From positions 22,189,043 through 22,253,042 of the forward strand of contig CM023539.1 of assembly GCA_013350335.1 (NCBI GenBank): a DNA stretch of 64,000 bases, read 5' to 3'. The position numbers and the translations under genes are program-made. This DNA is from Chimonanthus salicifolius. Lineage: Eukaryota; Streptophyta; Magnoliopsida; Laurales; Calycanthaceae. The first letter of the stretch is position 1. Every line of letters starts with the position of its first letter. The notes under the pieces were generated by a model, which made no database searches, was not told the DNA's origin, and saw only the letters and a list, made by a program, of their open reading frames with translations. Of the stretch, positions 12,508-24,400 are shown piece after piece.

Positions 12508-12628
12508 AGTTGGGTCAACCCATTTAATCTAAATCCAATCAAACTAATTAATTAAATAAATGAGTCAAGTTGAGTCAATTCATAGCTTGATTGAGTCACA
12601 AAAATCCATTATATGAATGGGTTTAGTC

Positions 12629-12772
12629 AAGTATGGATATGACGAAGGTGTTTAAGAATTATTTGAACAAGCCCTTGAAAGCTAAGAAGCACCGATACGT
12701 ATCCGATACAGGAATATGGTAAATTTTAAAAACTAAGATATAGGTGCAGCGGGATACACCGTATTAAAAAAA

Positions 12773-12813
<41 letters not shown>

Positions 12814-12954
12814 TATGGATATGATGAAGGTGTTTAAGATTTATTTGAACAAGCCCTTGAAAGCTAAGAAGCACCGATACATATCCGATACAGGAATATG
12901 GTAAATTTTGAAAACTAAGATATAGGTGGGGCGGGATACACCGTATTAAAAAAA

Positions 12955-12992
<38 letters not shown>
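12629..12992. repeat. 182-bp tandem duplication at the left end of the TIR element
   Basis: AAGTATGGATATGA... begins at 12,629 and again at 12,811. Each copy contains the same flank, the 8-bp target site CTTGAAAG, and the first roughly 120 bp of the TIR element ending in an (AT)n run. The copies differ by a few substitutions. The junction lies in the AT run, which suggests slippage or unequal exchange. Confidence 0.88.

Positions 12993-13026
<34 letters not shown>
12961..13026. repeat. (AT)n microsatellite
   Basis: About 33 uninterrupted AT units inside the TIR element. A shorter run lies at 12,777-12,810 in the duplicated left end. Confidence 0.97.
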
Positions 13027-13029
<3 letters not shown>

Positions 13030-13470
13030 AATCAGTTGAAGAAATACCTTTAATTATTGCTCAATTTTGGTTGAAGAAAAGTTAAACATAATTCATTGTG
13101 GGCACGAGATAAGAACATTTAAAAATATTATTTATGACAATTATTGATTTAAAGTTTAAAATATTTTAAGTGACAATCCATTTTGAGACCCAACTGTTTT
13201 ATTATTGTGACACTATAGTTTTAAATATTTTTTAATTAAAAATGAATAATTTTATTAAGTTATGTTATCTTAATAGTAAAGATGACTTCTAATATTACCA
13301 TTTTTTTAGTCTGATTTTGTCTCTGTAATGGGATATTTTAACATCTCAGCTATTTTTTTTCTATTTTGAAAAAAAAAAAAGACAAAATAAAATAATAAGA
13401 TAAACATAAATTTATTAAAATTAATGACTTTCATTTTTCACTAATCTACATAAATAAAAATATAAATTAT

Positions 13471-13472
<2 letters not shown>

Positions 13473-13522
<50 letters not shown>
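13473..13522. repeat. (AT)n microsatellite
   Basis: About 25 AT units in the AT-rich interior of the TIR element. Confidence 0.97.
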
Positions 13523-13525
<3 letters not shown>

Positions 13526-14269
13526 TCTAATTTCAATTTATAACAATATAATTATCAAATAGTAATTAAATCAGAGTTACTTAGTGTGTGTTGATAGAGT
13601 GATTTGCGCATTCTCAGAAGATTAGCTATTTAATTAAATGCTCTAAGAGACTTGGACAACTAAGTTATAAAGAAATTAAATAATTAAAAATATTTAAATA
13701 TTATAATCCTATTTTTTAATTTAAATTAGTAGGCTTAGGAAGTCATGCATTATGCATATAATAAAAAGTCAATTTTAGATAATTATATATTTTTATATAA
13801 TAAATAAATTTATTTAGAAAAAAATTAAAACTTCCATATTTAGAAAAACTATTTATCAAAATTTTAAAAAGACTATTTTTTTAAATATATAGATAATGGT
13901 AATAAAAGTAAAAAGTAAAATATGAACTCCATTTTATCATCTCGGTCATGTGATTTTAGATGTAAAAATTTGAGTAATTTAAATCACTGTTTTTCCAAGA
14001 TTTATCAGTTAAAGCTATATTGATTGCGTAGAATTTTTTTTTTAATTATATAAATCTATGTCACGTGCCCATGCGTGTCTCGTTGTGTCGTGAACCGTAC
14101 CCTCGTATTGATGACGTATCGAGGCATATCGGTGGTGTATCCATATTTAAAAAATATTTTAATGAATTTGATGCATATTCAACACGTATCAGAGCCGTAT
14201 CCATGTCGGATATGCACCAACACGAATACTCGAAGGGTTTTGAAGTATCCGTGCTTCATAGCTTGAAAG

Positions 14270-15118
14270 TAAACTTAATAATTTTTCCTAGAGAAGCATT
14301 TCTCCGTGGGTCTTGATCGAAATTTTTATTATTATTTTCACAAGAAAACATTGACACTAAGAATCTAAATTCTTAAAATAATTTGTGCAAAGTAAAATGA
14401 TAAAATCTTATTATTTTATTCTATAATCACCTGAAACCTATGGCTTGCGTACATCTAGAGTTTTACCCAATGGCCTTATACTCAGAAAGATGGGAGTCAT
14501 CAGGTTCTTCCCTATTTCAAGAAATATATTTATGTAATTTGATCAGATTTACTTAAGCCAAACAACTCCTAGTTTTGCTAATTAGAGAGCATGTCTATAA
14601 AAAACAAAGGTAATCTCTGCCAACATAAAACCTTCATGTGAAGACCATATAATTGATTAAAATCATAATTTAAAAACGCAAAAAAAAAAAAAAAACACTC
14701 GTCTGATACAGTCTGAGTTAACTTGATTCGATAGAATTTCGAGTCAAGCAAGTCAATAAACTTTGCTGAGTTTTCTAATCGAATCAAAATTCCAGCCAAA
14801 TTACTCAACTCAATAAGCATTTTAAGCCAAGTACGAGTTTCAAGTTTTAGAACAATGATAGACCTTGCTTATAAGGATTTTAGTAAACTTGAGGACCCTA
14901 CCATCAGGTTTCACCTTATTATTGAGTCATTTCTAAGTAATAACGAGCAAGGCATATTGTAAGGTTGGTTAAACCGGGCTCTGAATATTTGAACACAAGA
15001 GAAGCATACAAGAAGCCCGCTCAGAGAGTAGAATTAATGTGGTAAACAACTGCTGGTTCATGGGTCACCGGCATTTACAGTGTAACTTACAGCTGACTTG
15101 GTAACATCAGGTTCCCTT
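14270..15118. other. 3' flank of WRAP73, no gene seen
   Basis: AT-rich sequence between the TIR element and the WRAP73 stop. It must contain the 3' UTR and poly(A) site of the minus-strand gene, but I could not identify either with confidence. No repeat ends were recognised. Confidence 0.5.
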
Positions 15119-15486
15119 CTAGCCATCTGAACTACATTCGCTGGAATCCTGCAGCACTGAAACAGCAGCACAGCAGAATGCCTCCTTGTCCTTGAGAAGC
15201 AGACATGTACCATCCGAATTCCATTTTAGATCAGAGATGGTAAATTGCGGCAACGGTATATTCACACAGTAGGCACCAGATGGAGTCCACATATACAAAT
15301 GTGAGCTTCCAGTGCACAAAACAACTCGTGGGCATGTTGGATCCCAGGCTGCTGCACGGATAGGCTCCTTCTGCACTAAGATGGCAGCAAGCTCAAGATG
15401 ACGAATATCCCATATCCAAAGAACAGTCGGCATGCTGTCGTTACGTGTGAATAGATACTGACTATCGCTGCTCCAAGACAATAAAC
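15119..15486 (-). CDS. WRAP73: WRAP73 exon 6, C-terminus and stop (residues 341-462)
   Basis: The acceptor is TTTTTAG|GT; two nucleotides complete Gly-341. The exon encodes [16 protein letters not shown] through SSECSSDG and ends with TAG (15,121-15,119). It contains [24 protein letters not shown] and [12 protein letters not shown] could not place a clear poly(A) signal in the roughly 850 bp downstream. Confidence 0.94.
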
Positions 15487-18400
15487 CTAAAAATACAACA
15501 GAACGTTGGTTCAATTTCGAATGTCATGGCAGCTCAATTTGGAGAATAGTGTAGGATCATGATTTCCAGTAGACCAGATTTTTGTGTGCTCATGCAGAAC
15601 TTATTGACAAAATTTACCCAACTGTAGCCATCACCTTGAGGTTGAAAAGAATACTCATCATGTGCATGCACTATGTAGTGATGATCTTTGACAGAGTAGA
15701 GTTGTGAAATAAAAATTATAAAACTGACCCAGATGATGGTGATCAAATATTGATGAATTGGGGAGTTTTGAGAGAGCTAAATGAGGATGAGGCTTTGGGG
15801 CTGGATGGTTTCACCCTGGCCTTTTATAAAAGGTTTTCTGAGTGGTTCTTTTTTTAATTTTTGAGTGGTGTCTTCGCCAATAGGCTGAAATAATGTTGTT
15901 GCATATTATATCCATTGTCACAAATATTGTCATCAAGATACTATCGACAAGAGATAATAATGGGATGCTTTCAAATCAAGAATTTTTTATCAGGAAAATG
16001 TCACCGGAATAAAATAATTAAAAATTAATAAAATATATTGAAAATAAAAATAAAAAGCTTAAAAATTTATAAATAAAAAAAGTATGAAGATTTTAGGTAA
16101 CTATAGGGATAATATCATCATATTATTCTGATAATATTATGAGCTTCCATGATAGTATCGTCCGTAGCAATTTTTTGATAATATTGGAAGATATATTTAC
16201 GAAATGAAAACATTGAGATACTATAAAAATATTGAAGATATTTGTGACAATAAATATATTGCTACTTCAAGGAAAGCAAATATTGGATCATAGCTTAATA
16301 GCAAATGAATGCCTAGATTCAAGATTAACAATTGATAAAAAGGATTTGTGTGTAAAATTTATTTGAGAAAGGTGCATGACCATGGGAAGTAGGAATTCAG
16401 TTAGAAGGTCCTATATTCGAGAGAGAAGTTGGGTTTTTTGGAGTCATTTCATGATGGGTTGGGGTTTATGTACTTCTCTACTCATAATCTTATCTTGTAC
16501 TTTTTTTCCTCATTATTTTTTTTGTTACTGTTTCATTTTGTTTCAAAGGAAAAAAAAAAAGGAATTCTCAGAATGCACCTCTCCAAAGAACAGATTTTTG
16601 CCCAACTTGGTAAGGTTGGATGTGAGAATGTGTAGTCTTCCAACATTTCAATACAAGTGAAATAGATCTTAAAGAACATTTCTTCTAAGACATGTTTGAG
16701 GCAAGGAGACCCTTTGCCTCCCCAGAGGTAGAAGATTTGAGTAGTCTATTTCAAAAGGCAAAACAGCTGGAAGTACTAGACTTTTCCAAATTGGGGATTC
16801 ATCCTGTTATCTCTGATTTACATTTTGCAAGAGAGAGAGAGATGCTAATTCAAAGACAGAGCTCATAGCGCAATTGGGAAGTGATTACTGTGTGCAGCTT
16901 TAAATGTTGTGGAAATAAGTCATATTCCAATTTAGAAAAGAGAAGCCTTTTCAAATGGGTATGCAATTAACATAGGAAATGGAAACTCACCAATGCCTTG
17001 TTTCGGATTAGGCTTATCAGGAGGTGGTTTCTGGTAAGGCAAACTAACTGGAAGTTCCATCACTTTGTACTTCACTCCAAAGTGTCCTTCTGGAGCATTT
17101 TCTAATGACATATGCAACCAAAGAAACTAACTAGTTAGCAGGACTAGTTAATGAGAATAAAAAGTGAGGAAAAAAGGACTAAATGGATACTGCACCTCGA
17201 TACAAGTACAAGATGCCAATATCTATATAAATAAATATAAAGCCTCATTCACAGCAAATGGTTTTAAACTTCAAACAATTTTCACTGCTTAATGGGAGAC
17301 AAGTTAGGCAACGAGATAAAGATATATGGTGAAATTCCAACATAACATGAGATGAACAAACACAAACATCCCTACAAGAGAATCTCAACCATGCAAAAGG
17401 TTACGAGATTGTATGCATGTTCAATGTTGTTAAAATCTTACAATTAGTCATTTGAATCTTCAAAAAATATGATACTATTTTTAGAGAAAACGATTTGAAC
17501 CTTACAGCACAACATGACTTCTTAGAAAACCTTACAATTTTTGCTACTCAAATATTAATTTTACCACAATATGATGTCTCCTATTGTTGTTAAAATCTTA
17601 AGATACACGATTTTACAACGATTCATACGATATGATAAGAGGAACAATTTATATCTATTGGCCAATCTTACAATTCCTATAAATAATAGAATTATAGAGT
17701 TATTTGGAATGTGAAAGCATGAAACTTTTGTTTTGATGGTTTTTAAGGCTTGAGTCATTTGGACATTTAAGACCTTTAGATTTTTTAGGGGCTTTTTAGT
17801 TCATTATTGACTTTTCACAATATACTTGAATTATATACTAGTCTTATATTTTTAAAAGTTGATTGAAATTTTAGCTCCAATGAACTAATTATATAAAATT
17901 CACTTGACATTCAAAGAAAGTTGGAGAATTATTCACATTATTATCTTTTAGATATATTTTACATTACTTCATATATTAAATATTTTTGAAGGAAAACACT
18001 TATGAATCTTACAACGTTACTTCATATATTAAATATATTTTAGGGAAAAAACCATCAATCTTATAATTTTACAGTTTACAATACACGATTTGTGGTTCAA
18101 GGAGTATAACGATTTTACAATATGATTCAATTTTCACAACATTTATTTTTCCTTTATGATCCAAATCAATTGTTAAAAAATAGTCTTATAAGGCATCCAT
18201 GCTCACATGTAACTAGCGAGCCATAAACATGACTTCTTTTCGTTATCTTGAACTTACATAAATGACAATCAAGTTAAATGTATAGCACTATCATCACTTT
18301 ATTCATCATTTACCAATGATTTATTGAATACCAAGTGCATGGAATATGAAAAACTTATCTTTTTGCACTTCACATTTTAAAAAGATTTTACCTTTTTGGA

Positions 18401-21400
18401 GAAAATGATATAAAATCTTATGATTTGCAATACAATATGATTTGATAACCAAAACAATTTACGCTAAATTTTCAATTCTCAGAACATTGGACATGTTACA
18501 CATTAAACTGCACAAAAAAAGCTGCTTGTAAAAATGGTTGGATGTCGCAGTGGTGATGTAGCTTGTTATGCTTAAAGTATTGTTGATTTGTATGCCAGTC
18601 ACTAAGAGGAGGAATACAAAGTTTTTTGCTGATAGCTACAGCGGTGGAGTCAATAATAGTGTGGTTGGTGGGCCACCCCCTTCTCATTGCCAAACTTTGC
18701 ATTGAGGTTGTGTTTGGATGAGAAGTGGGGAGACTCCTGGAGAAGTACTTCATACTTTCTCTCATGTTGCAAAGATCACCTCTGTATGGGTTATTCTCTC
18801 AATAATTAGATGTCAAGAATGCATTTTTCCATAGTAACATGAAAGAAGAAGTTTACATGCTGCCACCTCTGGGCTTTATTAAACAAGGAGAGCAAGGGAA
18901 GATGATGAAGAATCAACATGCAACTAGGCAGGAAGAAGAAAGATAAAAGAGAGAGAACAAAAGGCTATGCCTTGATAAATTTTATTAATCCATCGTGTAT
19001 TTCTCTCGAGCACTACATCCATGGTATTTATAAGAAAACAAACAAACGAAAATAGAAAATACTCTAGATCTGATTGGGAAGGCCACCTACCTGGCATCCT
19101 AAAACAAGTATGCTACTAAATACGAAAATAATAAAAGACTAAAAATAGGATTAAGCTCTACGTGTCCTACATCAGTCCCCCGATCTTGAAAAGAACTCGT
19201 CCTCAAATTGAAATCAGCAAAAGCACAAGTCACCAAAGAAAGATGAAGACCAAGGCCGTAGATGCGAATGACGAAGCTCTTAATTGCACAACTTGCAACG
19301 TACGAGACGATGAGAGCTTTCTTTTTGTGGGAGGAAGAAGCCAAGGTGACGCAGCAAGGATCAGGTTAAAGAATGATGGTCGGGTGATAAGTGAATGGGA
19401 AATAATGTGTGTAGATGGTTTCTAACTTAGGGGTTGAGGGAAAATAAAATAAATAAAGGAGGTGATGGAATCTGGGTGGCGTGAACAGTAACTGAGAAAA
19501 AAGGGCGGGTTGTATGGCCGTGGAAGGAGGGAAAGGTGGAGAGAAGGCAATGGCAATGGGAGCACAAACCTGGCTGCAATCTGAGGACTGTAACAGTCCC
19601 AGTGTTGCTGATCAGGGGAAAAATCCAATCTTCTACTTGTAGGTAGAAGATGGAAAAGAAAACGAAGACTCTAGGGCTATCTCCAAACGCCGGTGAAGAT
19701 CAAAACCCAAAGAGGAGCAAACAAGCAATCCAAGAACAAATCTTAAAACGAAACCAAATCTATTTCATTAATCAAATTCGTATCCTCTACAATCTACAAA
19801 AGGGAAAATTTATATACAACCCTAAGCACTAAAAATAGAAAGGAAAATACAATAGAAAGAAGAAAACAAGGAAAGGAGGTGCCTGATTTGTAGGAGTCTC
19901 CGTTGATTTCGACATCGTTGGTGCGTCCGTGCGTGGAGAGGAAAGAAGGAGATGGGCATTGTTGTGGGTGTGTTAGGAAGAGAGGATCTCTATGCCTCTC
20001 TTCTTAAGTTGTGATGCACATGTGCTAACTCATGCAAGTGCTGCATCAGTCTCCCCTGGTTAAAAAGGACTCGTCCTCGAGTCTATGACCATTGAAGTAG
20101 ACACCGGAGGATGATATTCAAACAAGTCTTGAACGTTGAAGGTCTTCGATATGCCATAATTGTCTGGAAGATCGATCACATAGGCATTATCATTGATCTT
20201 GCGAAGAACTTTGAAGGGTCCAATCTTCTTTGGATTCAACTTGCTATAAGTACCTGTAGGAAGCATTTCTTTGCGTAAATGCACCATGACCAAATCACCT
20301 TCTTTGTAAACTTTCAATCGTCGACTCTTATCTGCAGCTTCTTGTATTTCACATTGGCATTCTCTAAATGTTATTTTACCTCTTCATGAATCTGCACCAT
20401 GCGAGTAACCATATTATCTGCTGCTTGACTAGCACCAGGCCTTTGGGCAGATTTACAAGGTCCACTGGATGAGTTGGGGACCTTCCCATGACAATTTCAA
20501 AAGGTGATCTACCAGTAGATCTGTTCTTTACACTGTTGTATGCAAACTCAGGTTGAGCAAGAGCCAAGTCCCATTGTTTTGGACGATCACTGGAGAGGCT
20601 ACGAATAAGATTTTCAAGTGTTCTATTGACAACCTCGGTTTGCCCATCGGTTTGTGGATGGCATGTACTGCTAAACTGGAGAGAAGTATCATACCGTGAC
20701 CATAGAAGGCACCAAAAGTGACTGAGAAGGTGTCACGATCTGATGTGATGGTCTTTGGAACTCCGTGCAAACGAACAACTTCTCTGAAGAATAGGTGAGC
20801 AACACTAGAGGCATCTGATGTCTTCTTGCACGCTACAAAGTGAGCCATCTTAGAAAATCTATCAACAATCATGAAAACTGAGTCAAATCCAGTTGTGTGC
20901 GCGGAAGGCCTAAGATGAAATCCATCGATAGATCCTCCCACGGGGCATTAGGAACTGGCAGTGGAGTGTATAGACCCGTGTTCTGTGCTTGCCCCTTCGA
21001 TGCTTGATAGGTGTAGCATCTTTGGACGAATTTTGTAACATCGTGCTTTAGCTGAGGCCAATAGTAGTGTTCTTCAACCTGAGCAATGCTTTTATCTTTT
21101 CCAAAGTGACCTCCAAGGCCACCTCCATACAATTCCCGTATGAGGTGCTCTCGAAGTGAACTATGTGGGATACATAGCTGAGTACTTTTAAAGAAGAACC
21201 CGTCATGGAGTTGAAATTCCCCTTTATTAGGCTTTTCTTCATGGAGACGCTTCCACTCATTTGCAAAATCTTCATCATCTGCATATAAGTCTTTAAGAAA
21301 ATCAAAACCAACTATCTCACCTCGTGCGATATTGAGTAGAGTTGTTTTCCGACTTAAAGCATCGGCAACTTTAGTTTGTTGTCCGGCTTTATGTTTAAGC

Positions 21401-24400
21401 ACAAAGGTGAACCCTTGAATGAAAGCGATCCATCTGGCATGGTTGCGGTTTGGAGTGGTTGAACCATTTAGATACTTGAGAGCCTGATGATCTGTGTAAA
21501 GGATGAGCTCTCGTTGTACCAAATAGTGCCTCCAATGCTTCAGAGCTTAAACTACCACATACATCTCTTGCTCATAGGTAGACCATTTCTTCTGTGCATC
21601 GCTTAGCTTTTCACTGAAATAAGCCACAGGTGTGCCTTCTTGAGATAAAATTGCTCCAATGCCAACTGCAAATGCATCACAATCGACTTCGAACAACTTG
21701 TCAATGCTTGGCAAGGCTAAGACAGGAGCAGTGGTGAGTTTCTCCTTAATCAAATTGAAACTCTTTTCAGCAGCTTCGGTCCATGTGAATTGTTTCTTCT
21801 TTAGGCATTCAGTGAAAGAAGCGGCAACACTGCTGAAAGTCTTCACAAACTGTCGATAGAAGGTTGCAACGCCATGGAAACTCCTAACATCACTAACAGT
21901 TCGTGGAGTGGGCCACTCACAGATAGCACGGACCTTCTCTTCATCGACTTGTATTCCAGAGGATCCAACAACATACCCCAGGAAGACAAGCTTATCTGCA
22001 AGAAAAGTACACTTCTTTTTATGAACATATAAACTATTGTCCTTGAGTACCTGGAATACTTCGCGTAGATGCTGCATGTGATCCTCCTTTAAACGAATGT
22101 AGATGAGAATGTCGTCGAAGTAGACAACGACAAACTTCCCAATGAAAGGCTTCAATACTTGGTTCACCAGCCGCATGAATGTGCTTGGTGCGTTGGAGAG
22201 TCCAAACGGCATCACCATCCATTCATAATTTCTTTTTTTGTCTTGAAGGCAATCTTCCATTCATCTCCGAGCGGGATGCAGATTTGATGATACCCGTTTC
22301 TGAGATCCAGTTTGGAGAAGACTTTGGCTCCTTCAAGCATATCTAGCATATCATCCAAGCGAGGAATAGGGAACCAGTACTTGACAGTGATTTTGTTGAT
22401 ATAACGACTGTCAATGCACATTCGCCAACTTCCGTCCTTCTTGGGTGTCAACAATGCTGGAACAGCACATGAGCTCATGCTGGTGCGAATCAAACGCTTG
22501 TGCAATAAGTCCTCCCCTGTAAGATATCAAACTCCTTAGGGCTCATCCTATAGTGGGGCAGGTGTGGCAAACTGGCTCCAGGGACAAGATCTATGTAATG
22601 CTGGATGTCCCAAGTCGGAGGCAAGCCATCTAGAAGCTCATCTGGACATCAAGTCTTGGAACTCGTCCAGAATTGGGGTTACCTCTGGTGGGGCTGGTAC
22701 GGCTACCGAGTCTGGTTCCTGGACGACCAATGCAATGATTTCACATGTTTCACGTGACTCACGCTCAATGTCGTTGACTAGGAGAAAAGACCTTTTTTTC
22801 TCAGGTGGTGGTGGATGGTGGCCTTTTCCTGACTTAGTGTCGAGGGTGACTGCTACTCCATCTTTGCAAAAGGTGAAGATATTTGCACGTCCCCAATGAT
22901 AGGAATCAACGTCGTACTGCCACGGATGGCCCAAAATCATGTGGCTGACGTCCATATCAACGTCGTCACAGAGGGCTTCATCTTTGTATCTCTTACCAAG
23001 GGAGAAGGAGACGATGCACTGCTTCGTTACTCGGGTATCTTCCACATTCTTGATCCATCCGACCAAGTAGGGAGAGGGATGTAGTTGGGTCACCAAGCCC
23101 AACTTGTCTACCATCAACTGGGAGATCATATTCTCGCAGTTACCGCCATCAATGATAACATCACAGACCTAATCGTTGACGGTGCATCCAGTCCTGAAGA
23201 TCTTGTGACGTTGCGATGGGAGGTCATTCCTCGGTGTGCAGAGCAATCTGCGAACCACCAAAGAGGATCCTTCGTCTCCATAGTCGACATAGTCTTCTTC
23301 ATCGTCAACATCTTCTTCTTGTCATTCAATGTACTCATCTTCTTCTTCCTGGGCTTCATTAGTGGTAATTGCAACTGGATGACGAGTAGGACAATTATTT
23401 GAATGGTGTCCTGACTCACTGCAACGAAAGCAATTGCCTGCCATAGGTCGGGCGTACGGGTTGTTTCGTCCTGTGTCTTTACCAGTGGCAGACCTCGGCA
23501 GGGCAACTGGTTGGTTCCGTGGTGGAACTTGCCGAGGAGGCACTGTCTGCTGAGAAGTGCGTCCTGAGGCTGGTGGGGGAGTCGAAGAAGTTGATGGAAG
23601 GGTGTACCTAGCCATCTGTGTATTCCTTCCTCCCGAGCGATCATTCTAACTTTCAGCTGTTGTGGCTAACTGAACTGCCTCGCTCAAAATGTGAACAGGC
23701 TGATACCTGAAGCAGTCGCGAAGTGAAACGCGAAGACCACCCAAGAATCGTGAGACTTGTTGGGTCTCAGTCTCAGGCAAGTCGGCTCTGGCAGAAAAGC
23801 GATAGAACTCTTCTGCGTAGTCACAAACTGCACGATTACCCTAACGGCAATTCTGATACTGCTTGAAAAGAACTTGTTCATAATTAGCAGAAAGGAAGCG
23901 AGTCCACAGTAGCTCTCTCGTTCACGTCCATGAATTGATAGGACGCTTCCCCTATCGCTTTCAGGCGGCTTCTAGTTGTTGCCACCATGCGGTTGCTCCG
24001 GCCTTGAGTTGGCTGGCTACCAGCTTTACTTTCTGCGCCTCATCGATTTCCATGCAATCAAAGAAGAGTTCGACCTCAGAGAGCTAGTCAAGGAAGCCTT
24101 CGACATGTAGTTGAATGTTGAAAGATGGTAAGTCCATCTTTGGACGGTATTTTCGATTATTCTTGTTGTCCGGAGGCTCATGGTTGTCTTCTGACTCCTC
24201 ATCGCTAGATTCATACTCGGGTCGAACTGGAGGTTTCCTACCCCGATTGTTGCGATCACGTTGATTGTCGCAGTTAAGGAGTTGTTGCATCATCACTCGC
24301 AAATCTTTGATGGAATGTTGAACTGCATTCATCTCAGCCCTGGTGACAGGGTGATTTTCTTCAGGATTGGTATTGGCAGCCATGGATCTTTTGGTTTTTT

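Larger units (their letters stand above)
12864..14261. mobile_element. Non-autonomous TIR element, target duplication CTTGAAAG
   Basis: The left end CTAAGAAGCACCGATAC and right end (reverse complement) CTATGAAGCACGGATAC match at 15 of 17 positions. Both flanks carry CTTGAAAG (12,856-12,863 and 14,262-14,269). The 1,398-bp body is AT-rich with long (AT)n runs and shows no transposase. An 8-bp duplication fits hAT or Mutator-like elements; the superfamily is not settled. A related left end lies at 32,768 inside a Copia LTR. Confidence 0.8.
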
